From positions 4,588,001 to 4,652,000 of the forward strand of contig NZ_BLLB01000002.1 of NCBI RefSeq assembly GCF_010723735.1: a DNA stretch of 64,000 bases, given 5' to 3'. The position numbers and the translations under genes were made by a program. This document shows positions 19,401 to 26,250 of the stretch, one piece after another. Origin of the DNA: Mycolicibacterium hippocampi (GTDB lineage Bacteria > Actinomycetota > Actinomycetes > Mycobacteriales > Mycobacteriaceae). Under the pieces are notes generated by a model. The model did not search any database. It was not told the origin of the DNA and worked only from the letters and a program-made list of their open reading frames with translations. Numbering within the stretch: the stretch's first letter is position 1; every line of letters begins with the position of its first letter.

Positions 19401-19619
19401 GACGACCGGTACGGCGAGGAGATCTGCGCGTGGGTCAAGATGCGGCCGGGCGCGGCGCCCCTGAACGCTTCATCGGTGCGCGAGTTCGCCACCGGGAAGC
19501 TCGCACACTACAAGATTCCCCGCTACGTCCACGTCGTCGACGACTTCCCGATGACGGTCACCGGAAAGGTGCGCAAGATCGACATGCGTGCCGAGACAGC
19601 GCGGATGCTGGGACTCTGA
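16488..19619 (+). CDS. double-module acyl-CoA synthetase (FadD-FadD fusion)
   Basis: 1043-residue protein with two complete adenylate-forming modules in one uninterrupted frame. Module 1 (about 1-505): YTSGTTGFPKG at 162-172, FGQTECSP, FHSGDLVRRDEDGY, and terminal lysine motif PRNPAGKVLKGRLRDEHG. Module 2 (about 515-1043): restarts with TIGANFERTA, has YTSGTTGSPKG at 693-703, YGMTETSPVS, MHTGDLAVMRDDGY and MTVTGKVRKIDMR. Each module keeps the ATP-binding P-loop, the Gly-Asp hinge motif and the catalytic lysine region, so both may be active. Such enzymes turn fatty or sterol-derived acids into CoA esters, the substrate for FadE17/18 and EchA13. It is 24 bp after fadE18, with ribosome site GAGAGGAA. 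Ordinary FadD proteins are 500-560 residues. Confidence 0.9.
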   Translation: MNTGITLSDALARHALIRPDASALVAPRRRITFGELDERVSRLACALAARGVRPGDRVAVLGLNSIELVESWLAALRLGAIAVPVNFRLSGEEIAYVLADSGAAAIVVDLALEPAVEQARSKLPSLHAVLTIGGHLEQTIAAADPDPGRLAVSDDAPAFIMYTSGTTGFPKGAVLTHRNLYLHAFSSIATLGHRDDDHCWMAVAPLFHTAGVSGMLPTFLTGGTTVIPPSGSFDPNAIVTTIVDEGVTSCWMTPAQWQAVCALPDLETRDLSRLRRVWWGAAPASTSLLRKMTDTFSDAEIIAAFGQTECSPITCLLRGDDSIRKIGSVGTPMLNVAVRVVDSEMNDVVPGEVGEIVYLGPLVMKEYWNKPLETAEAFRGGWFHSGDLVRRDEDGYVYVVDRKKDMIISGGENIYSAEVENAVATHPKVAEVAVIGVPHPKWGETPLAVIVPHEPADPPTDAEIESHCREQLAHYKCPQYVHTVDALPRNPAGKVLKGRLRDEHGTLISYAAGPTDAELLDETIGANFERTAVMYPEVEALVDVPSGRRWSYGELNTEIDVVARSLMASGIEKGDRVGIWAPNCPEWTILQYATARIGAILVTINPAYRTHELAYVLEHSGVRLLVSAAEFKSSDYRAMVAEVRPDLPGLREVLFLGTDDWHTLGERAGLVSDGELRHRIAGLTPGDPINIQYTSGTTGSPKGATLSHRNILNNGYFVTELIGFGPGDRLCIPVPFYHCFGMVMGNLGCTTHGATMVIPAAGFDPAATLAAVEAERCTALYGVPTMFIAMLGHPDLADRDVSSLRTGIMAGSPCPVEVMKRCVNELNMSEVGIAYGMTETSPVSCQTLIDDDLERRTATVGRAHPHVEIKIVEPDSGRIVKRGTPGEFCTRGYSVMRGYWCDDQKTGQAIDTDGWMHTGDLAVMRDDGYCTIVGRIKDIAIRGGENVYPREVEEFLHTHPDIDDVQVIGVPDDRYGEEICAWVKMRPGAAPLNASSVREFATGKLAHYKIPRYVHVVDDFPMTVTGKVRKIDMRAETARMLGL

Positions 19620-19638
19620 AGACTCTGAACACGCCGTT

Positions 19639-19776
19639 CTACACGCGGCGGGTGCGGCGCTCGTGCCAGCGCAGGCGCAGCATCAACAGGTTGCGGTGCG
19701 CACGCCAGCCTACCGACAGCGGGTCACGCCATACCGGAACGGCCGACGACCCGAAATCCCGATCCATGCCGTCCAT
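19639..19776 (-). CDS. possible small basic protein, 45 residues
   Basis: Short minus-strand frame not overlapping any larger gene. It starts MDGMDRDFGSSAVPVW and ends RLRWHERRTRRV, rich in Arg and Trp. Codon third positions are G or C in most codons. No clear ribosome site precedes either ATG (19776 or 19767). I do not recognise the family. It could equally be chance coding in a high-GC gap of about 240 bp between fadD and the SRPBCC gene. Confidence 0.3.
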   Translation of the reverse strand: MDGMDRDFGSSAVPVWRDPLSVGWRAHRNLLMLRLRWHERRTRRV

Positions 19777-19855
19777 TGTGCCGCGATCGGCCGGTTTCGG
19801 CCTTGTGACGCTTCATACGTTGCCGTGTCGACACCGTGAACATTGGTCGGCGGAT

Positions 19856-20335
19856 CTATGAAGCGTGCAGGTCGTAGCGGCTCGCCAGCGAGGCCAGCGT
19901 GGATTCGATGCCCTCGGCATTCTTCTTCTGCAGGCCGAGCAACTCGATGACGAAGGGCAGCTTGGCGGTGGAGTAGTCGAACGTCTCGGTCACCTTCGTG
20001 GTCGCGGGACTCACCTCGGCCAGCTCCCAGCGCCATCGGTGACCGAGCGGATGTTGCCACTCGACGACCCGGTTCTCCTGCACCGCGGTGGCCGTCGAGG
20101 TGATCTTGTACGGCAGGCCGTACTGCGTCATACCGACGGTGAACTTGTCACCTTCGGTGAGCCGGTCGGGACCCTTGACCTCGATGTCGCGCACCGTGCC
20201 GGACCCGTCGATCTCGGGGTGGCGGTGGGGATCGACGATCATCGCGAAGATCTCGGCGATCGGCGCGCCGACCTGCACGCTGCGGCTGACGGTCTTCGGT
20301 CCTGCGTCTTCGGTCTTCAGTGTTGACGGGGTCAT
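19856..20335 (-). CDS. SRPBCC family protein
   Basis: 159-residue START/Bet-v1-fold protein of the polyketide-cyclase/dehydrase type. The N-terminal strand VSRSVQVGAPIAEIFAMIVDPHRHPEIDGSG is the family hallmark, followed by a long barrel and a C-terminal helix. The ATG at 20335 (MTPSTLKTEDAG) gives the usual family length. It binds a hydrophobic ligand in this family; the ligand is not predictable. It lies 67 bp after the ABC ATPase gene on the same strand, so it may be the last gene of the transporter operon. Confidence 0.75.
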   Translation of the reverse strand: MTPSTLKTEDAGPKTVSRSVQVGAPIAEIFAMIVDPHRHPEIDGSGTVRDIEVKGPDRLTEGDKFTVGMTQYGLPYKITSTATAVQENRVVEWQHPLGHRWRWELAEVSPATTKVTETFDYSTAKLPFVIELLGLQKKNAEGIESTLASLASRYDLHAS

Positions 20336-20402
20336 CAGAGCGCTATACCCGAAGGCCCTGCCGGCCAATCGGTCGACAGGGCCGATCGTGGCTCCGATCC
20401 GC

Positions 20403-21227
20403 CTAGTTCTTGGCGCCCCGCAGCTCGTGGGACAGCGCCTCGAGCTCGTCACCGCCGGCCATCTGCTGCGTGAGGTGTTCGAGCGTGATCTCGTCGTAGG
20501 TGCAGTCCAGCTTCTGCCGGCCTCGGTTGAGCAGTACGAAGTGATCACCCACCAGGTGCGCGTGGTGCGGGTTGTGGGTGATGAACACCACCCCGAACCC
20601 GGCCTCCTTGGCCGCGGTGATGTACTTCAGCACCACGCCGGACTGCTTGACTCCCAACGCAGCCGTCGGCTCGTCGAGAATGAGCACCCGGGCCCCGAAG
20701 AACACGGCACGCGCGATCGCGACACACTGCTTCTGACCGCCCGACAGCGAACCGATCGGCACGTCGACGTCCGGCAGGTCGATACCCATTTTCGACAACT
20801 CGGTCAGCGTCGTCGCGCGCATCGCATTGGCGTCCAACGAGAACGGGAACGACTTCTTACGGAGCTCCTGGCCGAGGAAGAAGTTGCGCCACACCGGCAT
20901 CAACGGTACGACGGCCAGGTTCTGGTACACCGTCGCGATGCCCTTCTCCAGCGCGTCCGCCGGGGAGCCGAACTTGATCGCTTCCCCGTCGACGAGCAGG
21001 TCACCTTCGGTCTGCTGATGCAGCCCGGAGATGATCTTGATGAGCGTGGACTTGCCCGCGCCGTTGTCACCGAGGATGCCGGTGACCTCTCCGGCATGCA
21101 CCCGCAGGCAGATGTCCTTGAGCGCCGTGATGTTGCCGTAGGACTTGCCCACATCCTTCAGTTCGACGAGCGGCACCTTGCCGCCCGAAGGGGCGTTGCT
21201 GCTCGGCTTTTCGACTGTGGTGGTCAT
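20403..21227 (-). CDS. sugar ABC transporter ATPase (single domain)
   Basis: 274-residue ATPase energising the adjacent permease. Walker A GDNGAGKST at 53-61, signature SLSGGQKQ, Walker B VLILDEPTAAL and switch His in VFITHNPHHAH. Only one nucleotide-binding domain is present, as in FrcA-type members of the CUT2 family, rather than the usual tandem CUT2 ATPase of about 500 residues. I chose the ATG at 21227 (MTTTVEKPSS) because GAGGTG is 5-6 bp upstream; a longer frame begins at 21263. It is 4 bp after the permease stop codon. Confidence 0.9.
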   Translation of the reverse strand: MTTTVEKPSSNAPSGGKVPLVELKDVGKSYGNITALKDICLRVHAGEVTGILGDNGAGKSTLIKIISGLHQQTEGDLLVDGEAIKFGSPADALEKGIATVYQNLAVVPLMPVWRNFFLGQELRKKSFPFSLDANAMRATTLTELSKMGIDLPDVDVPIGSLSGGQKQCVAIARAVFFGARVLILDEPTAALGVKQSGVVLKYITAAKEAGFGVVFITHNPHHAHLVGDHFVLLNRGRQKLDCTYDEITLEHLTQQMAGGDELEALSHELRGAKN

Positions 21228-21231
21228 CGGG

Positions 21232-22290
21232 TCACCTCTTCGCTGCGTAGTTGCGGAAGGCATTGTTGGCGATCACCGCGAACAGCAGCATCGCGCCCAG
21301 GAAGAACTTGAACCAGTCGGGGTCCCAGCCTGCATAGACGATGCCCTGGTTGGTCATCCCGAAGATGAAGGCACCGATGGCGGCGCCGATCGCGGTGCCG
21401 TAGCCGCCGGTGAGCAGACATCCGCCGATGACCGCGGCGATGATGTAGAAGAACTCGTTGCCGATGCCCTGGCCGGACTGCACGGTGTTGAAGGAGAACA
21501 GCAGGTGCATGCCGACGAACCAGGCGCAGAACCCGACGAACATGAACAGCCCGATCTTGACCGCGGTGACCGGAACACCTACGGCGCGTGCGCTTTCCTT
21601 GTCCCCGCCGACGGCGAAGATCCAGTTGCCGATCTTGGTCTTGAACAGCACCCAGGTCGCCACCGCGGTGAAGACCAGCCACCACACCACGGTGATGCGG
21701 ATGCTCACCCCGAACACCGTGAACGACGAAGCGAACACCGCGCGTGCCGAATCCCAGCCCTGCATGTCACTGACGCTCTGGGTCGCCACCTGACCGGCGA
21801 CCAACTTGGTGACGGCAAGGTTGATGCCTGCGAGCATGAAGAAGGTGCTCAACGTGATCAGGAAGCTGGGGATCTTGGTCTTCATCACCAGGAAGCCGTT
21901 GAAGAAGCCGACTGCCAGCGCCAAGACCAGCGCCAACGCGGCGCCGGCCCACAGGTTCAGGTGCAGGTTGTACGCCAGCATCGACGCCGCCAGAGAGCTG
22001 AACGTCACGGCAACACCGGTCGACAGGTCGAACTCGCCCCCGATCATCAGCACGGCGACGCCGCAGGCCATGATGCCGATGGTGGAACTGGCATACAGCA
22101 CGGTGGCCAGCGAGGAGGCCTCGCGGAACGGCTCCGCCACGACCAGGAAAAGTACGAAGATCCCGATCGCGCCGATCGCCGCACCCACCTCGGGCCGAAT
22201 CAGCAGGCGCTGCAGCCGGTTCCGTTCCTTTACACGCTCGTCTCTGGCCACCTTCTGCGGGGCCACGTCCATCTCCGACTGAGTGGTCAT
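21232..22290 (-). CDS. sugar ABC transporter permease (RbsC/FrcB family)
   Basis: 352-residue membrane permease of the CUT2 family with about ten hydrophobic segments. The family motif GGEFDLSTG near residue 90 (usually GGIDLSVG), the cytoplasmic loop GGDKESARAVGVPV and the later GGCLLTGGYGTAIGAAIGA region are clear. The ATG at 22290 overlaps the stop of the binding-protein gene (ATGA). Context beside the iol genes suggests a polyol, most simply myo-inositol. Confidence 0.92.
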   Translation of the reverse strand: MTTQSEMDVAPQKVARDERVKERNRLQRLLIRPEVGAAIGAIGIFVLFLVVAEPFREASSLATVLYASSTIGIMACGVAVLMIGGEFDLSTGVAVTFSSLAASMLAYNLHLNLWAGAALALVLALAVGFFNGFLVMKTKIPSFLITLSTFFMLAGINLAVTKLVAGQVATQSVSDMQGWDSARAVFASSFTVFGVSIRITVVWWLVFTAVATWVLFKTKIGNWIFAVGGDKESARAVGVPVTAVKIGLFMFVGFCAWFVGMHLLFSFNTVQSGQGIGNEFFYIIAAVIGGCLLTGGYGTAIGAAIGAFIFGMTNQGIVYAGWDPDWFKFFLGAMLLFAVIANNAFRNYAAKR

Positions 22291-23276
22291 CAGCGCGTTC
22301 CGTTCTTCGCGTACTCGGCCACCGCGTCGATGTTGGTCTGATCGATGAACGCCGGGCCGGTCAGGGTGGGCTGGCCGCCACCGAGCACGTTGCCGTTGCT
22401 CAGGTACAGCCACAGGGAGTCGACGGCAAGATAGCCCTGCAGGTACGGCTGCTGATCCACGGCCCACTGCACGTCTCCGGACTCGATGGCCCCGACCAAC
22501 GCGGCGTTGGTGTCGAAGGTGCCGATCTTCGTTTCACTGCCGGCCCTGGCGGCTGACTGCACCGCGGTGAGGGCGAACGGAGCACCGAGGGTGACGACAT
22601 AGTCGACGCTGGGGTCCTGTTGTAGCTTGGCGGTGATGGTCGATTCCACCGACGGCATGTCCTTGCCGTTGACGTTCAGGATCTCGGTCGCCGGGAACGT
22701 GTCGCGCACCCCGGCGCAGCGGGCTTCCAGGTCCACGTGCCCCTGCTCCTGGATGACACACAGCGCCTTGGTCGCGCCCTCGGCGCGCAGTCGGTCACCA
22801 ACCCCCTGGCCGGCGATGAAGCCGTCCTGACCGAAGTACTCCTTGACGCCCATCTCCTTCCAGGAGTCCATGCCGGCGTTGAACGCCACGACCGGAATGC
22901 CCTTCTCCGCAGCGGCATTCACCGCGGCCTGCATGGCGTCGGGCTTGGCGAGTGTCACCGCGATGCCGTCGACCCCGCTGTCGATCGCGCTCTGGACCAG
23001 ATTCGCCTGGTTGGGCGCCTCCGGATCGTTGGAGTAGCGCAATTCGACATTGTCTTTCTGGGCGGCGGTCTCTGCGCCCTTGCGGACCAGGTCCCAGAAC
23101 GAGTCACCGGGCACCTCGTGGGTGATCATCGCGATCGTCATCCGGGGGGTGTCCACGGTTCCGCCACCGGACCCCTCACCGGACCCCTGTGGCGCGCCGC
23201 CGGTCGAAGAACACGACACGATCCCCAACGCCAGGGCCCCTGCTCCAGCCACCGCCGCGAGCCGCTTGAACGTCAT
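22290..23276 (-). CDS. sugar-binding lipoprotein of ABC transporter (RbsB family)
   Basis: 328-residue periplasmic-binding-protein-like protein of type 1 fold (Peripla_BP_4). The lipoprotein signal ends in lipobox IVSC with acceptor Cys22, so it is anchored on the outer face of the membrane. Ligand-fold motifs include DSGVDGIAVTLAKPDAMQ and a final INVDAV-like segment (TNIDAVAEYAKNGTR). It is the first gene of the transporter operon, divergent from the 23509 gene. The candidate GntR operator lies 115 bp upstream of its ATG. Likely ligand is inositol or a related sugar, inferred from neighbours. Confidence 0.9.
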   Translation of the reverse strand: MTFKRLAAVAGAGALALGIVSCSSTGGAPQGSGEGSGGGTVDTPRMTIAMITHEVPGDSFWDLVRKGAETAAQKDNVELRYSNDPEAPNQANLVQSAIDSGVDGIAVTLAKPDAMQAAVNAAAEKGIPVVAFNAGMDSWKEMGVKEYFGQDGFIAGQGVGDRLRAEGATKALCVIQEQGHVDLEARCAGVRDTFPATEILNVNGKDMPSVESTITAKLQQDPSVDYVVTLGAPFALTAVQSAARAGSETKIGTFDTNAALVGAIESGDVQWAVDQQPYLQGYLAVDSLWLYLSNGNVLGGGQPTLTGPAFIDQTNIDAVAEYAKNGTR

Positions 23277-23390
23277 TGCTTCTCCTTAGTCCTCGAGATC
23301 GCCGCGACGCCCTCGCTGACCCACCCGGGGCCGTGCCGAGCGACACGCTTCACTGGTGATGTAATACGCCTCACACCCGAAAGTCAAGAG

Positions 23391-23409
23391 TTTGTCCTGA
23401 CATTAGGAC
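23391..23409. promoter_or_regulatory. candidate operator of the GntR regulator (site 1)
   Basis: Contains TTTGTCCTGACATT (23391-23404), found again in inverse orientation at 25181-25194. Here it extends to a perfect inverted repeat GTCCT-GACATT-AGGAC (23394-23409). It sits between the divergent binding-protein gene and the 23509 gene. Assignment to the GntR protein at 24380-25111 is inference. Confidence 0.55.
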
Positions 23410-23508
23410 TGCAAGTCATATGCGGGTTAGCATCGGCGCAGATCACGGTGCTGGCAGTCGAACGCCTGCCGTACAGACGAATTCCCAACCGCGAGATCGG
23501 AGACCACC

Positions 23509-24303
23509 ATGCCAGGACTCACCGGCCCCGGGAGCGTATTCCAGCTCGCGGTGTCGTCGGAGATGGTCTTCACTGACCTTCCGATACTCGAACGCGTCCG
23601 CCGCATCCACGACCTGGGCTTCGCGGTCGAGATCTGGAGTTGGCACGACAAGGATCTCGACGCTCTGGCCGCCACGGGGGCCACGTTCACGTCGATGACC
23701 GGCTATCTGCACGGCGACCTGATCGATCCCGACAGCTGCGACGAGGTGGTGCGCACGGCGGAGCTCAGCATCCAAGCCGCTGAGAGGCTGGGGGTCACGC
23801 GGCTGAACCTGCACACCGCCGAGCTCGTCGACGGCCAGGCCGCCCGCCCCCGGCACCGCGCGACCGGCCAGATGTGGCTCACCGCCACACGAACGCTGCA
23901 GCGCATCGGCGAGCTGGGCGCCGCGGCCGGCGTGACCTTCTGCGTGGAGAACCTCAACACGATCGTCGACCACCCCGGCGTCCCCCTGGCCCGCGCCAAG
24001 GACACCCTGGCGCTCGTCGAGGGCGTCGCTCACCCGCACGTGAAGATGATGCTGGACCTCTACCACGCCCAGATCGGCGAGGGAAACCTCATCGAGTTGG
24101 TGCGCCGCTGCGGCGATGCCATCGGTGAGATCCAGGTGGCCGACGTGCCGGGCCGGTGTGAGCCCGGCACTGGCGAGATCAACTACCCGGCGATCGCCGA
24201 CGCGCTGCGTTCGATGGGCTACACGGGCACCATCGGACTGGAGGCGTGGGCGTCCGGCGACAGCGAGGCAGCACTGCAGTCCTTCCGCGCCGCCTTCGCC
24301 TGA
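23509..24303 (+). CDS. hydroxypyruvate isomerase-like TIM-barrel protein
   Basis: 264-residue AP-endonuclease-2-type TIM barrel of the Hyi family. Metal-ligand motifs can be read: Glu in FCVENLN, Asp in MMLDLYHAQ, Gln in IQVADVPGR, and Glu in the final GLEAWASGD; EPGTGEINYPAI is a Hyi hallmark. The usual His in the GHIQIAD-type segment is Glu here (GEIQVAD). In iol loci, proteins of this fold act as inosose or keto-inositol isomerases (IolI, IolO-type), which fits better than hydroxypyruvate isomerisation. Transcribed alone, divergent from the transporter operon. Confidence 0.78.
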   Translation: MPGLTGPGSVFQLAVSSEMVFTDLPILERVRRIHDLGFAVEIWSWHDKDLDALAATGATFTSMTGYLHGDLIDPDSCDEVVRTAELSIQAAERLGVTRLNLHTAELVDGQAARPRHRATGQMWLTATRTLQRIGELGAAAGVTFCVENLNTIVDHPGVPLARAKDTLALVEGVAHPHVKMMLDLYHAQIGEGNLIELVRRCGDAIGEIQVADVPGRCEPGTGEINYPAIADALRSMGYTGTIGLEAWASGDSEAALQSFRAAFA

Positions 24304-24307
24304 CCCC

Positions 24308-24370
24308 CGCCGGAACTGTATTCCATCAGCGGATTTCCGCAGAATGCGCGCCTGGAATACCGTTCCGGCG
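24308..24370. repeat. intergenic inverted repeat, family 2 (copy 1)
   Basis: Arms CGCCGGAACTGTATTCCA (24308-24325) and TGGAATACCGTTCCGGCG (24353-24370) pair with one mismatch around a 27-bp loop. The same arms recur at 63443-63511. It sits just after the 23509-24303 stop codon and before the convergent gntR end, so it may end transcription from both sides. Confidence 0.75.
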
Positions 24371-24379
24371 CAGGGTGGG

Positions 24380-25111
24380 CTAGCGGTCGACGAGCGTGGT
24401 GTCGAAGTAGTAGCGCGACGCCCGGTAGCAGTGGTTGCCGAACTCCACCGCGGCCCCCGAGTCATCGAACGCCGTGCGCGCCATCGTCAACAACGGGGCG
24501 TTGGGTTTCTCGTCTAGTAGCTGCGCCTCACTGCGGGTGGCACCGCGGGCGCCGATCCGTTGGCGTGCCAGCCGGATGTGCACACCACGGGCCCGCATCG
24601 ACTGGTACAGCCCGTTGGTCTCGAGCTCGTCCGCACCGGGGGCGATCTCCACCGGCAGGTGATTGATCATCACGGCCAACGGTTCACCGTTGGCGCAGCG
24701 CAGGCGCTGGATGCAGACCACCTCACGGTCTTCGGCGAGGTTCAGCTCCCGGGCGACCTCCTCGTCGGGCGTGCCGACGCGGTAGTCGAGCAGCCGGGTG
24801 GTGGGCTCCTGGCCGGCGCGGGCGAGATCGTCGAACAGGCTCGTCAACTCCACACGACGGTGCACCGGATTCTGGACCACCTGGGTGCCGACGCCGCGTT
24901 TTCGCACCAGCAGACCCTTGTCCACGAGTTCCTGGATGGCACGCCGGGTCGTCGGGCGCGAGAGGGTCAGTCGCTTGGCGAGCGCGAGTTCGTTCTCGAA
25001 GCGGTCGCCGGGCGCAAGTTCGCCCTCCCGGATGGCGGTCTCGATCGCCTGAGCGAGCTGATAGTAGAGAGGAACAGGGCTTGACCTGTCGAGCTCCACC
25101 GTCAGGGGCAC
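24380..25111 (-). CDS. GntR/HutC-family regulator with UTRA domain
   Basis: Transcription factor with an N-terminal winged helix (SPVPLYYQLAQAIETAIREGELAPGDRF...LALAKRLTLSRPTTRRAI) and a C-terminal UTRA ligand-binding domain. I favour the GTG at 25111 (VPLTVELDRS, 243 residues; GGAG 7 bp upstream). Upstream ATGs at 25162 and 25204 stay in frame but run through the operator and are less family-like. It is divergent from iolC, with a candidate operator in between, so it probably represses the iol and transporter operons until an inositol catabolite binds. The ligand is not known. Confidence 0.87.
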   Translation of the reverse strand: MPLTVELDRSSPVPLYYQLAQAIETAIREGELAPGDRFENELALAKRLTLSRPTTRRAIQELVDKGLLVRKRGVGTQVVQNPVHRRVELTSLFDDLARAGQEPTTRLLDYRVGTPDEEVARELNLAEDREVVCIQRLRCANGEPLAVMINHLPVEIAPGADELETNGLYQSMRARGVHIRLARQRIGARGATRSEAQLLDEKPNAPLLTMARTAFDDSGAAVEFGNHCYRASRYYFDTTLVDR

Positions 25112-25161
25112 GTCGCGCTCCGATCTCGAAGGGGCCAGCCAAGGGTAGCTGAATCCTAGCA

Positions 25162-25203
25162 TTTCATGATTGAAAGATAGAATGTCAGGACAAAGTATTG
25201 ACA
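25162..25203. promoter_or_regulatory. iolC promoter with candidate GntR operators (site 2)
   Basis: Three elements in 42 bp: a perfect palindrome TTTCA-TGAT-TGAAA (25162-25175), the inverse copy of the 14-bp motif AATGTCAGGACAAA (25181-25194), and TTGACA (25198-25203), a consensus -35 box facing iolC. The expected -10 region near 25222-25229 is weak (CAGTCT). A repressor on the 14-mer would abut the -35 box. Confidence 0.55.
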
Positions 25204-25263
25204 CCAGGCCGTGACGCGGGGCACAGTCTTAACCAGCCACCCACCTACTCGTCGGAGTGACTT

Positions 25264-26250
25264 TTGAAGACCAATCAGCCATATGACGTGCTCGCCATCG
25301 GGCGATGCGGCGTCGACGTGTACCCACTCCAGGTCGGTGTCGGCCTCGAGGATGTCGAGACCTTCGGAAAGTTCCTGGGCGGCAGCGCCGCCAACGTCGC
25401 GGTGGCCGCCTCGCGGCTCGGCAACCGTGCGGCCCTGATCTCGGGCGTCGGTGACGACCCGTTCGGGCGTTTCGTCCGCGCGGAACTCGCCCGCCTCGGT
25501 GTCGACAACCGCTACGTGGCCACCCACGGCGAGTTCCCGACGCCGGTGACGTTCTGCGAGATCTTCCCACCCGACGACTTTCCCCTCTACTTCTACCGCA
25601 AGCCCAGTGCCCCCGACCTGCAGATCGATTCACAGGACATCGACGCCGACGCGGTCCGGTCGGCACGGCTGTTCTGGGCGACGGTCACCGGACTGTCCGA
25701 AGAGCCGAGTCGGAGCGCGCATTTCGAGGCATGGGAAGCTCGCGCCGGGAATAGCGAAAGCCGCGGGCCGCTCACGGTTCTCGATCTCGACTACCGGCCG
25801 ATGTTCTGGGCTTCGGCGGCAGATGCCACCGAGCAGGTGCAGCGCGCGCTGGCTCACGTCACCGTCGCCGTCGGCAACCGCGAAGAATGCGAGATCGCCG
25901 TCGGCGAGTCCAATCCACACCGGGCGGCCGACGCACTGCTCGACCTCGGTGTCGAGTTGGCCATCGTCAAACAGGGTCCGCGCGGCGTGCTCGGCAAGAG
26001 CAGGCACTCGTCGGTCACCGTGGCCCCCAACGAGGTTGACGTGGTCAACGGCCTCGGGGCCGGGGACGCCTTCGGCGGCAGTCTGTGCCACGGGCTGCTC
26101 AACGGGTGGCCCCTGGAGAAAACCCTGCGCTACGCCAACGCCGCCGGAGCCATCGTGGCCGGCAGGCTCGAGTGCTCCACCGCCATGCCGACCAGCGCAG
26201 AAGTCGCCGAGCTGGCAGAGCAGACCGCATTGGGAGCCGTCAATGTCTGA
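25264..26250 (+). CDS. iolC: 5-dehydro-2-deoxygluconokinase
   Basis: PfkB-family sugar kinase phosphorylating 2-deoxy-5-keto-gluconate in inositol breakdown. 328 residues from a TTG start preceded by GGAG at 6 bp. PfkB signatures: FGKFLGGSAANVAVAASRLG at about 37-56, and the catalytic base/anion hole VNGLGAGDAFGGSLCHGLL near 262-281 (Asp in GAGDAF). The FCEIFPPDDFPLYFYR segment is characteristic of IolC. First gene of the plus-strand iol operon; it overlaps the next gene by 8 bp. Confidence 0.93.
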   Translation: MKTNQPYDVLAIGRCGVDVYPLQVGVGLEDVETFGKFLGGSAANVAVAASRLGNRAALISGVGDDPFGRFVRAELARLGVDNRYVATHGEFPTPVTFCEIFPPDDFPLYFYRKPSAPDLQIDSQDIDADAVRSARLFWATVTGLSEEPSRSAHFEAWEARAGNSESRGPLTVLDLDYRPMFWASAADATEQVQRALAHVTVAVGNREECEIAVGESNPHRAADALLDLGVELAIVKQGPRGVLGKSRHSSVTVAPNEVDVVNGLGAGDAFGGSLCHGLLNGWPLEKTLRYANAAGAIVAGRLECSTAMPTSAEVAELAEQTALGAVNV

